This document shows, piece after piece, positions 33,661-41,166 of a stretch of 64,000 bases of DNA. This DNA is from Thermoleptolyngbya sichuanensis A183 (GTDB lineage Bacteria; Cyanobacteriota; Cyanobacteriia; Elainellales; Elainellaceae), in NCBI RefSeq assembly GCF_013177315.1, contig NZ_CP053661.1:4402001-4466000 (forward strand). The letters are read 5' to 3'. Each line of letters begins with the position of its first letter. Position 1 is the first letter of the stretch. The position numbers and the translations under genes are program-made. The notes beneath the pieces were generated by a model that was not told the DNA's origin, made no database searches, and saw nothing but the letters and a program-made list of their open reading frames with translations.

Positions 33661-34800
33661 TTAGGGGCGCATGGCGACTTTGATCACAGTGCGATCGCGC
33701 ATATCGTAAAAAGTCTGTTGCAAGTCCTTGAGCGGCCGCTCGTCGCTGATCAGCTTTTCAAAGGGGCGATCGCCCGCCGCCAGCATCGCCAGCGCATCGC
33801 GGACATGGCGCGGCGTGCTGTGAAAGACTCCCTTCAGCGTCAGTTCGCTGTAGTGCAGTTGCTCGGTGCTGAGGGTAATCGTGGTGTCCCGTGGGCAGCC
33901 GCCAAACAGATTTACGGTTCCCCCCGGACGCACACAGGCGATCGCCTGTTCCCACACGCTGGGTACTCCCGTCGCTTCGATGACGACATCCGCGCCCCAG
34001 CCGTTTGTCAGCGACTTCACTAGCCCAGGCACATCTGCAACCTGGCGATGGTTGAACCCCTGCGATGCTCCAAACGCCTCGCCCACCTGGAGCCGCGTAG
34101 AGCTACCGCCAAAGAGGAAGATTTCGCAAGGCATGTTAGCGTGTTGGCGTGAGGGAAGAGAGAAGAACGAAGAACGAAGAAGTTCCGTTTTTCGTTCTTC
34201 GTTTTTCGTTCTTTCCGCCTCTCCCCCTCTCCCTCCAACGCCATAGCCCAGCGATAGCGCCGCCACAAACATTAGCCCAATCGCGCCGTCCCCCAAAATC
34301 ACGACGCGATCGCCCGACTGGATATTCGAGCGAGACAGCCCGTGCAGCACGCAAGCCAGGGGTTCTGTCATCGCGGCGATCGCATCGGACATGCCTTCAG
34401 GAATTGGCAAGAGGTTGTGCTGCACAATGGGCGCGGGAATGGTCAGAAACTCTGCAAATGTGCCATTGTTAAACACCAGTTGGGTGCAGAGCGAGTATTC
34501 CTGCCTTTGGCAAAAGAAGCAATCCATGCAGGGCGCAGAGTTGTTCGCCACGACGCGATCGCCCACCTGCCAGCCCGTCACTCCGTCCCCCAGCGCCGCA
34601 ATATGCCCTGCGCCCTCATGCCCAAAGCGAGTCGGCGGCTTTAGCATCTTGGCATGGCCACCCCGCCGCCACACCTTTAGATCCGTGCCGCAGGTCGTTG
34701 CCGCCGTCACCCGCAGCAGCACCTCTCCCGGCCCCGGCACAGGTGGCGCTTGCTGCTCCAAACGCAGGTCTTCCTGACCATAGAGGACGGCTGCCAGCAT
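33661..34800 (-). CDS. Zinc-dependent alcohol dehydrogenase with repeat insertion
   Basis: 379 aa, MDR superfamily. Catalytic zinc ligands Cys37 (CGTDLK) and His61-Glu62 (FGHEGAGH); structural zinc cysteines 91, 94, 97 and 105 (CMDCFFCQRQEYSLC). The Rossmann motif GDGAIG is at 170-175. Between the first and second strands of the nucleotide fold, residues about 189-218 (GEAERTKNEERKTELLRSSF...) are an insertion encoded by a DNA inverted repeat (34151-34236). Family members normally continue directly to a strand like CEIFLFGGSSTRLQ, found here at 225-238. The frame is intact. The substrate is unknown; relatives oxidise sorbitol, threonine or similar alcohols with NAD(P). The start is 5 bp after the pyrE stop, so it is probably translated from the pyrE transcript. 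Confidence 0.9.
   Translation of the reverse strand: MLAAVLYGQEDLRLEQQAPPVPGPGEVLLRVTAATTCGTDLKVWRRGGHAKMLKPPTRFGHEGAGHIAALGDGVTGWQVGDRVVANNSAPCMDCFFCQRQEYSLCTQLVFNNGTFAEFLTIPAPIVQHNLLPIPEGMSDAIAAMTEPLACVLHGLSRSNIQSGDRVVILGDGAIGLMFVAALSLGYGVGGRGGEAERTKNEERKTELLRSSFFSLPSRQHANMPCEIFLFGGSSTRLQVGEAFGASQGFNHRQVADVPGLVKSLTNGWGADVVIEATGVPSVWEQAIACVRPGGTVNLFGGCPRDTTITLSTEQLHYSELTLKGVFHSTPRHVRDALAMLAAGDRPFEKLISDERPLKDLQQTFYDMRDRTVIKVAMRP
34151..34236. repeat. Inverted repeat inserted in-frame in the ADH gene
   Basis: The arms AAGAACGAAGAACGAA and TTCGTTCTTCGTTTTTCGTT flank 'gaagttccgttt', with outer GAGGGAAGAG/CTCTCCCTC arms. It encodes the extra segment of the dehydrogenase. Confidence 0.75.
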
Positions 34801-34805
34801 TTTCT

Positions 34806-35435
34806 TTATCCCTCACCCGCTCGTTGCAGCGCTGCCCAGCGAGACTGGATCTCAGTAATCGAAAAAATCGCCTGAAAGCCCAGCCCTTCTTGGTAATACA
34901 AGTCTGCTGCGCCTTGATGGCGATCGACCAAGGAAATAATATGGTTCACCGCATACCCGGCATCGCGCAGACGATCGACCGCTTTGAGCGCCGATTGTCC
35001 TGTGGTCACCACGTCTTCTAGCACCACCACCGGGCTACCCGACGGCAAAACCGGCCCTTCAATATAAGCCTGGGTGCCGTGGCCCTTCGCCTCTTTACGG
35101 ACGATCAGCGCGGCGAGCGATCGCCCCTCATAGGTCCCCACCACGCTCGTCGCCGTTACCAGCGGATCGGCCCCCAGCGTCAGCCCCGCCACCGCCACTG
35201 CCTCCGCCGGAACCTGGGCCAGCAGCAGCCGTCCACAGGCCAGCCCACCCCACGGATGCAGCGTCACCAGCTTGCCATTGATGTAGTAGCGGCTCGTCTG
35301 CCCAGAAGACAAGGTAAACTCGCCTTCCTTATACGCCGCCTCGCAAAATAAATCCAGCACCGACTGGCGCAGCGTAGGCAGGTCGCAGGTGGCCACAGCA
35401 ACGGGAGAGTGTGGACTAGAACTTTGGAGGGTCAT
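34806..35435 (-). CDS. pyrE: Orotate phosphoribosyltransferase
   Basis: 209 aa from ATG 35435 (MTLQSSSPHS). A frame upstream to 35537 exists but overlaps the tRNA gene, so this start is chosen. The PRPP-binding loop is VVVLEDVVTTGQSALKAVD. The substrate side shows TLSSGQTSRYYINGK and GLTLGADPLVTA, and RKEAKGHGTQAYIEGP is the flexible lid. It converts orotate plus PRPP to OMP, the fifth step of pyrimidine synthesis. Length and motifs fit the bacterial family. It is followed after 5 bp by the dehydrogenase gene. Confidence 0.95.
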   Translation of the reverse strand: MTLQSSSPHSPVAVATCDLPTLRQSVLDLFCEAAYKEGEFTLSSGQTSRYYINGKLVTLHPWGGLACGRLLLAQVPAEAVAVAGLTLGADPLVTATSVVGTYEGRSLAALIVRKEAKGHGTQAYIEGPVLPSGSPVVVLEDVVTTGQSALKAVDRLRDAGYAVNHIISLVDRHQGAADLYYQEGLGFQAIFSITEIQSRWAALQRAGEG

Positions 35436-35470
35436 GTTGTAGGTTAGGATGATCTTGAAAACCCAGAAAA

Positions 35471-35543
35471 TCCAGGGTGCAGGGGTCGAACCTGCCTGAG
35501 GCGAATTATGAGTTCGCTGCCTAATCCGCTCGGCCAACCCTGG
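35471..35543 (-). tRNA. trnI-CAU: tRNA-Ile (anticodon CAU)
   Basis: Minus-strand cloverleaf: acceptor CCAGGGT/ACCCTGG, D-arm with GGCCGAGCGGATTAGGC, anticodon stem GCGAA/TTCGC with loop CTCATAA (anticodon CAT), variable CTCAG, T-stem GCAGG/CCTGC with loop TTCGACC, discriminator A. Anticodon CAU is shared with Met, but AACTCATAATT and the GGCYGARYGG D-arm match the plastid trnI-CAU type. The C34 would be modified to lysidine to read AUA. CCA is not encoded. Confidence 0.88.
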
Positions 35544-35845
35544 TTAGGAAAATCGCCCACACGAGGCACCATGCCTTTGCTAGTCCATTGTAATGTCGGA
35601 GTGGGGGATTTCAAGTCTGGACACACTTGAATTTTCCAGTGCCGATTTTCCAGGCTGTTGATATTCTTATATTCTGAAAGCCTGCATTCTGAAAGCCTGC
35701 ATTTTTGGAAGCGCCTGCTTCTTATAAAATCTCCTCTCAAGCTTGCATCTCAAGCTCGTATCTCAAAGCCAGTTAACCCCACTTGCCTCGCATCGCGCCA
35801 GTTCCGCAATTCCTTAAAGCCTCTACTACAGAATTAAAAGCCTCT

Positions 35846-36196
35846 ATGAAACTTAATTCTACCGTCGCACTCACGTTAATCTTGCTGACGCTCATGGCCG
35901 CAGCGGGGGTGGCAAGCGGCATTTGGGGCTATGCGCTGGGGCGTGAGGCACTGCGCGGCGTGACCCAGCCCGACGTGCGGCCGACCTCGCTGGGCAGCGA
36001 AGCCGCCGGAGAACAGGGCAGCCGCGACGAGATCATCATCATTCCCGAATCTAAAATCATCGAGGATGTAAAAAATCGAATCAACAACAGTCAGCCTGCT
36101 CGCTCCAGCACAGAAGGACTGGGACGAGTCAGCGACGCTGGAGCCAAGGAGGACGCTATCAACCCTGTCAATCGAGCCAGGTGGTGGCTTGGATGA
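35846..36196 (+). CDS. Small single-pass membrane protein
   Basis: 116 aa from ATG 35846 (MKLNSTVALTLILLTLMAAA). One N-terminal hydrophobic helix of about 25 residues (signal anchor or signal peptide) is followed by GYALGREALRG and a polar, disordered tail with a hydrophobic IIIIPESKIIEDVKNRI patch. No known family is seen. It lies 37 bp before the CNNM-type transporter gene on the same strand and is probably its partner in one transcript. An in-frame ATG at 35783 would give a longer N-terminus. Confidence 0.7.
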   Translation: MKLNSTVALTLILLTLMAAAGVASGIWGYALGREALRGVTQPDVRPTSLGSEAAGEQGSRDEIIIIPESKIIEDVKNRINNSQPARSSTEGLGRVSDAGAKEDAINPVNRARWWLG

Positions 36197-36233
36197 GTCT
36201 TTGGTCTTGTCCCTGTTTTCCTGATAGTCGCGG

Positions 36234-37679
36234 ATGATTCCCCTTGCTGCTTCGGTTGTTGCGCTCAGCGCTGCCCAGCCCCTCACGGCCTCTGGCGTGA
36301 TGTTAAGACTTCTGGCAGTTCTGTCGCTGATTGCCATCAATGCGTTTTTTGTAGCCGCAGAATTTTCCATTGTGTCCGTGCGACAGTCACGCATCAGCCA
36401 GTTGGTGATGGCAGGTGACGTGCAGGCCAGAACTGTGCAGGATTTGCAGCGCAGTCTGGAAAAGCTGTTGTCTACTGCCCAGTTGGGCATTACCTTATCC
36501 AGTTTGGCGCTGGGCTGGATTGGCGAAAAAACGGTAGCCGTGCTGCTGCAAATCGGACTCAGCCGCTTGCCGCTGGGCGCGACGGGGCAACTGGCGATTT
36601 CTCACTCCGTGGGGGTTCTGGCCGCCTTTTTGCTGATTGCCTATCTGCAAATTGTGCTGGGAGAACTCTGCCCCAAGGCGCTGGCGCTGCTTTATCCAGA
36701 GCAACTGGCGCGGTTTTTGGGGCCGCCTAGTCTGGCGATCGCCCGCTTTTTTAACCCCTTTATCTGGGTGCTGAACCAGTCTACCCACTGGCTGCTACGG
36801 CTGATTGGCATCCGCGATAGCAACCAGGGCTGGTATAACCGCGTCACGCCAGAAGAATTGCAGCTTATCATCCAAACCTCCAGCGAAACCAGCGGACTGG
36901 AAGAAGAGGAGCGGGAGCTACTCAGCAACGCGCTGGAGTTTGCCGAAGTGTCTGTGCAGGCGGTCATGGTGCCCCGCATCAGCATCACGGCCCTGCCCCA
37001 GGATGCCACCTTTCAAGACCTGCTGGATGCCGTTGCGGAAACGGGCCACTCTCGCTATCCCGTGATTGGCGACTCGCTGGATGACATCCTGGGCATCATC
37101 TATTTCAAGGAACTGGCGGCTCCGCTGGTGCAGGGACAAATCACGCTAGAAAGCCCCATTACGCCGTGGGTGCGCCCGGCCCAGTTTGTGCCCGAAAACC
37201 TGGAACTCAGTGAGCTATTGCAACTGATGCAGCGATCGCGCCAGGCCCTGGTCATGGTCGTCGATGAGTTTGGCGGCACGGCTGGACTGGTGACGCTGAA
37301 GGATCTGGCCTCCGAGATTATCGGCTATCCCGATGAGCCGGACACCCCCGAAGAGGAGCCGATGATCCAGCAGTTGGATGAGCGGACGACGCTGGTGCAG
37401 GCGCAGATGACCTTGGAAGAAGTGAATGAGGCGCTCGACCTCGACCTGCCGATTCTAGACGACTACCAAACGCTGGGCGGCTTTTTGATTCACCAATTGC
37501 AAAAAATCCCCGTGCAGGGCGACAGCCTCCGCTACGGCGATTTGCACCTGACGGTGACCTCGGCGGCCGGCCCCCGACTGCACCAGATTCGCATCGAGCG
37601 AGCGCCCGTCCCAGACTCAGCCTCTTCTGCCACAACCTCAGCCGATACCAATGCACCATCCATAACCCCCAACCCCTAA
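36234..37679 (+). CDS. CNNM/CorC-type (hemolysin family) transporter
   Basis: 481 aa (459 aa if ATG 36300, MLRLLAVLSLIAINAFFVAA, is the start). The DUF21 membrane domain (about 20-200) has AEFSIVSVRQSRI and QLGITLSSLALGWIGE. A CBS pair is at about 225-350 (VMVPRISITALPQDATFQDL, ALVMVVDEFGGTAGLVTLKD). The C-terminal transporter-associated (CorC_HlyC) domain is at about 380-455 (ALDLDLPILDDYQTLGGFLI). Members export Mg2+ or exchange Na+/Mg2+ at the cytoplasmic membrane; hemolysin is a historic name. It starts 38 bp downstream of the P-type ATPase's neighbour region and ends 40 bp before the ATPase gene. Confidence 0.92.
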   Translation: MIPLAASVVALSAAQPLTASGVMLRLLAVLSLIAINAFFVAAEFSIVSVRQSRISQLVMAGDVQARTVQDLQRSLEKLLSTAQLGITLSSLALGWIGEKTVAVLLQIGLSRLPLGATGQLAISHSVGVLAAFLLIAYLQIVLGELCPKALALLYPEQLARFLGPPSLAIARFFNPFIWVLNQSTHWLLRLIGIRDSNQGWYNRVTPEELQLIIQTSSETSGLEEEERELLSNALEFAEVSVQAVMVPRISITALPQDATFQDLLDAVAETGHSRYPVIGDSLDDILGIIYFKELAAPLVQGQITLESPITPWVRPAQFVPENLELSELLQLMQRSRQALVMVVDEFGGTAGLVTLKDLASEIIGYPDEPDTPEEEPMIQQLDERTTLVQAQMTLEEVNEALDLDLPILDDYQTLGGFLIHQLQKIPVQGDSLRYGDLHLTVTSAAGPRLHQIRIERAPVPDSASSATTSADTNAPSITPNP

Positions 37680-37718
37680 CTTGCTACACTAGCCGTCATA
37701 CGGACTTGACGCACACAT

Positions 37719-40196
37719 ATGAGTGAAGCGGGTGTTCCTCAAGCATTTACGCTGCATGGGCTGACCGAGGACGAGGCGATCGCCCGACGCGCAGCAGGAC
37801 AAGGCAATAACGTCACCCTCCAATCCACCCGCTCCTACGGGCAGATCCTTCGCGAAAATCTGTTTACGTTTATCAATAGTGTTTTCTTTTTGCTCAGCCT
37901 GGTGATGTTTTTGCTGCGGCGGCCGGGCGATGGATTTTTGGTAGTGGTCGTCATCTTTGGTGGCGTGTTGATTAACATCTACCAGGAAATTTGGGCAAAA
38001 CGAAAGCTGGATCAAATCGCCCTCCTCAGCCGACCCAAGGCGACCGTCATCCGCGCCGGACAGGAGCGCGAAATTGACCCCAGTGAAATTGTGCTGGGGG
38101 ACGTGCTGTTGTTGCGGCCGGGCGACCAGGTGGTGGTGGATGGGGCGATCTTGGGCGACGGCCATGCCGAGCTAGACGAATCGCTGCTGACGGGCGAATC
38201 GGAACTTGTGCCCAAAACGGCGGGCGAACGGGTTTATTCTGGCAGCTTCTGCGTCAGCGGGACGGCCTGCTACGAGGCGCAGAAAGTCGGCAAGGACACC
38301 TTTGCCTATCAGCTCATGGCGGGGGCGCGGGCGTTTCGCAACATCCTGACACCGCTCCAGCGTGAAATTAACGTCGTGATTCGCGTCTTTGTGCTGATCG
38401 CCTGCTTTTTGTGGATTTTGATCAGCATTAGCTTTCTCAGCCAGTCCTATTCCCTCAACGACGTGGCGCAGCGGGCGGCGGTGGTGGCAGGGCTAGTCCC
38501 CGCAGGGCTGCTGCTGGCGATTACGCTGGCCTATGGGCTGGGAGCAGTGCGGATGCTGGGGCAGCAGGTGTTGATTCAGCAGGCAAATGCGGTGGAGTCG
38601 CTGAGCCATGTGGAGGTGCTGTGTTTGGACAAAACTGGGACGCTGACGACGAATCACCTGACGCTGGAAGCGGTGTATCCTATTGGCATTCCAGAAGAGG
38701 AGCTGCGATCGCACTTGGGCGACTTTGCCGCCAGCCTCAGCACCACCAACCGCACCAGCGAGGCGATCGCCGCTGTCTGTCCCGGTTCCGTGCGATCGCC
38801 CATTGCCGAAGTGCCCTTTTCCTCCGCACGAAAATGGAGTGCGATCGCCTTTGACAGCGGCCCGCGCCCCGGAACCTACGTGCTGGGTGCGCCCGAAATC
38901 CTCCTGAAAGCCGCGCCCCTGCCCGCCAACTGGGTCAGCCGGATGCAGCGGATGACAGGAGAAGGACTGCGGGTGGTGCTGCTGGCCTGGAGCGCCGACT
39001 GGGCAGCGCTCAAGGAAACGGTTGCGATGCCCCAGATGCCGCCCGATCTCGCGCCGCTGGGGCTGCTCTGCTTTAGCGACCAGTTGCGGCCAGAGGCCTA
39101 CGAAACGCTCCAGGGCTTCCGGCAAGCGGGGATCGACGTGAAAATTATCTCTGGCGACAACCCCCAGACCGTCGCGGCCTTGGCCAAGCAAGCAGGACTG
39201 AGCGACCAAATTTCGCTCATTTCTGGCACAGAATTGGCTGACCTCGATGCTGCCCAGTTTGCCCAGGCCGCGCAGGCGCACACCATTTTCGGCCGCATCA
39301 CGCCCGACCAAAAAGCTGACCTGGTGCGGGCGCTGCGAAAATCGGGGCGCTATGTTGCCATGATTGGCGACGGGGTGAACGACGTGCTGGCGCTGAAGCA
39401 GGCCCACTTGGCGATCGCCATGGAAAGCGGCAGCAAAGCCACACGCGGGGTCGCCGACATCGTGCTGCTGCGAGACTCTTTTGCCGCACTGCCCCATGCG
39501 TTTCTGGAGGGACAGCGGATTCGCAGCGGCATCCAGGACGTAATGAAGCTATTCCTGGTGCGCGTGTTTTGCGTTACGCTGCTGATCTTTGCCACGGCCA
39601 TCGTCACCGACAGCTTCCCCCTCGAAAACAAGCAAAGCGCAGTGGTGACGCTGATCGGCGTGGGGCTGCCGACGATCTTTATCCCCGTCTGGGCGAAGCC
39701 TGCGCCCACGCCACGCGGCGGATTGGTGCGCTCGATGCTGCATTTTGTTGTGCCTGCCACCCTCAGCCTGACGCTGGTGTCGCTGCTGGTGTACCTGTTT
39801 TTCTTGGTCAGCGCCGTGCTGGATTTGCCCCCGTTTCAGGAACTCCGCCAGGTTGATTATTCCCTGCCCCGCAGTGCCTTGGTGACGATTTTAGTGCTGG
39901 GGCAGCTATGCCTGCTGCCGTTTCTCAAACCCCCAACCCGCGCCTGGGCCGGCGGCGAACCCTACAGTGGTGACTGGCGCTATACCCTGATGGCGATCGC
40001 CCTGCTAGGGATTTACCTGCTGATCGTCGCCCTGCCGCCGCTGCGAGAATTCTTTGAACTGTCGCCGCTGAGCATTCCCGGCTATCTCTACATCGGGCTA
40101 GTGGCGGTGGAATGGTGCCTGCTGCTGCGCTTTATTTGGCGATCGCGCTTTTTCGATCGATTTCTGGGCGTTGATCTGAGCGATCGCCCCAGTTGA
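37719..40196 (+). CDS. P-type cation-translocating ATPase
   Basis: 825 aa. The phosphorylation site is DKTGTLT (Asp304), the actuator motif LDESLLTGESELVPK and the hinge GDGVNDV (about 550-556). About ten membrane helices are visible. The conserved fourth-helix proline site reads LVPAGLLLAI rather than the usual VPEGL, which together with the size points to the CtpE-like branch (Ca2+ uptake or cell-surface cation ATPase in mycobacteria) rather than heavy-metal P1B pumps; no N-terminal metal-binding CXXC is present. Cation: unknown. It lies on the same strand 40 bp after the CNNM-type transporter, consistent with divalent cation homeostasis. Confidence 0.93.
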   Translation: MSEAGVPQAFTLHGLTEDEAIARRAAGQGNNVTLQSTRSYGQILRENLFTFINSVFFLLSLVMFLLRRPGDGFLVVVVIFGGVLINIYQEIWAKRKLDQIALLSRPKATVIRAGQEREIDPSEIVLGDVLLLRPGDQVVVDGAILGDGHAELDESLLTGESELVPKTAGERVYSGSFCVSGTACYEAQKVGKDTFAYQLMAGARAFRNILTPLQREINVVIRVFVLIACFLWILISISFLSQSYSLNDVAQRAAVVAGLVPAGLLLAITLAYGLGAVRMLGQQVLIQQANAVESLSHVEVLCLDKTGTLTTNHLTLEAVYPIGIPEEELRSHLGDFAASLSTTNRTSEAIAAVCPGSVRSPIAEVPFSSARKWSAIAFDSGPRPGTYVLGAPEILLKAAPLPANWVSRMQRMTGEGLRVVLLAWSADWAALKETVAMPQMPPDLAPLGLLCFSDQLRPEAYETLQGFRQAGIDVKIISGDNPQTVAALAKQAGLSDQISLISGTELADLDAAQFAQAAQAHTIFGRITPDQKADLVRALRKSGRYVAMIGDGVNDVLALKQAHLAIAMESGSKATRGVADIVLLRDSFAALPHAFLEGQRIRSGIQDVMKLFLVRVFCVTLLIFATAIVTDSFPLENKQSAVVTLIGVGLPTIFIPVWAKPAPTPRGGLVRSMLHFVVPATLSLTLVSLLVYLFFLVSAVLDLPPFQELRQVDYSLPRSALVTILVLGQLCLLPFLKPPTRAWAGGEPYSGDWRYTLMAIALLGIYLLIVALPPLREFFELSPLSIPGYLYIGLVAVEWCLLLRFIWRSRFFDRFLGVDLSDRPS

Positions 40197-40288
40197 TACA
40201 CTAAGACGGCATATCCTTCATCCGAATATGCATTCACAGGCATATTTACATACTTAAAGATGCTCGTTTGAAAATCTCAGGAGACCCC

Positions 40289-40714
40289 ATGACCCGCGCC
40301 ATTATGGAAACCGAGAAGGGCACGATTACCCTGGAACTGTTTGACCAGGACGCGCCCAACACCGTGAAAAACTTTGTGGATTTGTCTAACAAAGGCTTTT
40401 ATGACGGGCTGAACTTTCACCGCGTCATTCCCGACTTTGTGATTCAGGGCGGCTGCCCCAACGGCGACGGCCGCGGCGGCCCCGGCTACACCATCAAGTG
40501 CGAAACCGCAGGCAACCCCCACAAGCACCAGGCCGGCTCCCTGTCGATGGCCCACGCTGGAAAAGACACAGGCGGCAGCCAGTTCTTTATCTGCCATTCG
40601 CCCCAGCCCCACTTGGACGGCAAGCATACGGTGTTTGGCAAGACGGAAGATATGGACGTAGTGAACGCAATTCGCCCCGGTGACAAGATTTTGTCGGTCA
40701 AGATCGAGCCGTAG
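40289..40714 (+). CDS. Cyclophilin-type peptidylprolyl isomerase
   Basis: 141 aa from ATG 40289, with AGGAG 5-9 bases upstream (an in-frame start at 40268 lacks one). Cyclophilin signatures: [39 protein letters not shown], and [13 protein letters not shown]. The core active-site residues (Arg in FHRV, Phe in SQFFI, Phe in VFGK) are present; the usual Trp is replaced, as in many bacterial forms. There is no signal peptide, so cytoplasmic. It catalyses proline cis-trans isomerisation. Own transcript with a strong terminator. Confidence 0.95.
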   Translation: MTRAIMETEKGTITLELFDQDAPNTVKNFVDLSNKGFYDGLNFHRVIPDFVIQGGCPNGDGRGGPGYTIKCETAGNPHKHQAGSLSMAHAGKDTGGSQFFICHSPQPHLDGKHTVFGKTEDMDVVNAIRPGDKILSVKIEP

Positions 40715-40782
40715 TCTTAGCCTAAGCTAACCCTCAGCCTCATTGACCCCTTGCCCGGTGCGCGAGGAATTTTACCAAAAAC

Positions 40783-40824
40783 AAACGGATGCCCAAGGAC
40801 TCTTCTCCTGGCATCCGTTTTTTG
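40783..40824 (+). terminator. Terminator of the cyclophilin gene
   Basis: AAACGGATGCC pairs with GGCATCCGTTT (11 bp, 16-nt loop), followed by TTTTG. Confidence 0.92.
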
Positions 40825-40870
40825 TGTAATGAACCATAGGAAAATAAGCAGAGAAGCGATATAAGCAGAC

Positions 40871-40906
40871 TTTCTTCGATGCATTAAGTGATCCATATCG
40901 AAGAAA
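40871..40906. promoter_or_regulatory. Inverted repeat TTTCTTCGAT-N16-ATCGAAGAAA
   Basis: Perfect 10-bp arms 260 bp upstream of ndhF3, in AT-rich DNA. A candidate regulator site for the CO2-uptake operon; no gene for the regulator is in view. Confidence 0.45.
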
Positions 40907-41166
40907 ATCTATCCAGTTTCGATTTGCTTTAGGTTTTAAGCTAATCTAGAAAACATCTGATATAGATTTTTTTCAATATCTATCTAGGTCGTCATAGACT
41001 TAGGTCTTCGCGCTCAGGCTTCCAACCGCGCCCCTCTTTGCTCTGAATTTGCTCTGATACTGATGTCCTGTCCTGCATCACAGGGCCAATTTGGAGCATG
41101 TCAAGAGGGCTGAAGCTTTGGGCTACTTAGTTTTCAGACCTGATCCCTCACCCAACTCCCCGGAAT

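Larger units (their letters stand above)
40715..41166. other. Intergenic region, upstream of the ndhF3 operon
   Basis: It contains the cyclophilin terminator (40783-40824) and a 10-bp perfect inverted repeat (40871-40906). The AT-rich stretch 40860-41000 is the likely promoter region of the NDH-1MS operon. I looked for a classical CcmR/NdhR box and saw none. Confidence 0.55.

Noticed and set aside
35436-35537. N-terminal extension of pyrE
   Set aside because: The extension covers the tRNA-Ile gene; the sequence (MAERIRQRTHNSPQAGSTPA) is the translated antisense-like reading of the tRNA region and not a protein.
38493-39497. 334-codon minus-strand frame
   Set aside because: It is antisense to the P-type ATPase, whose motifs are unambiguous.
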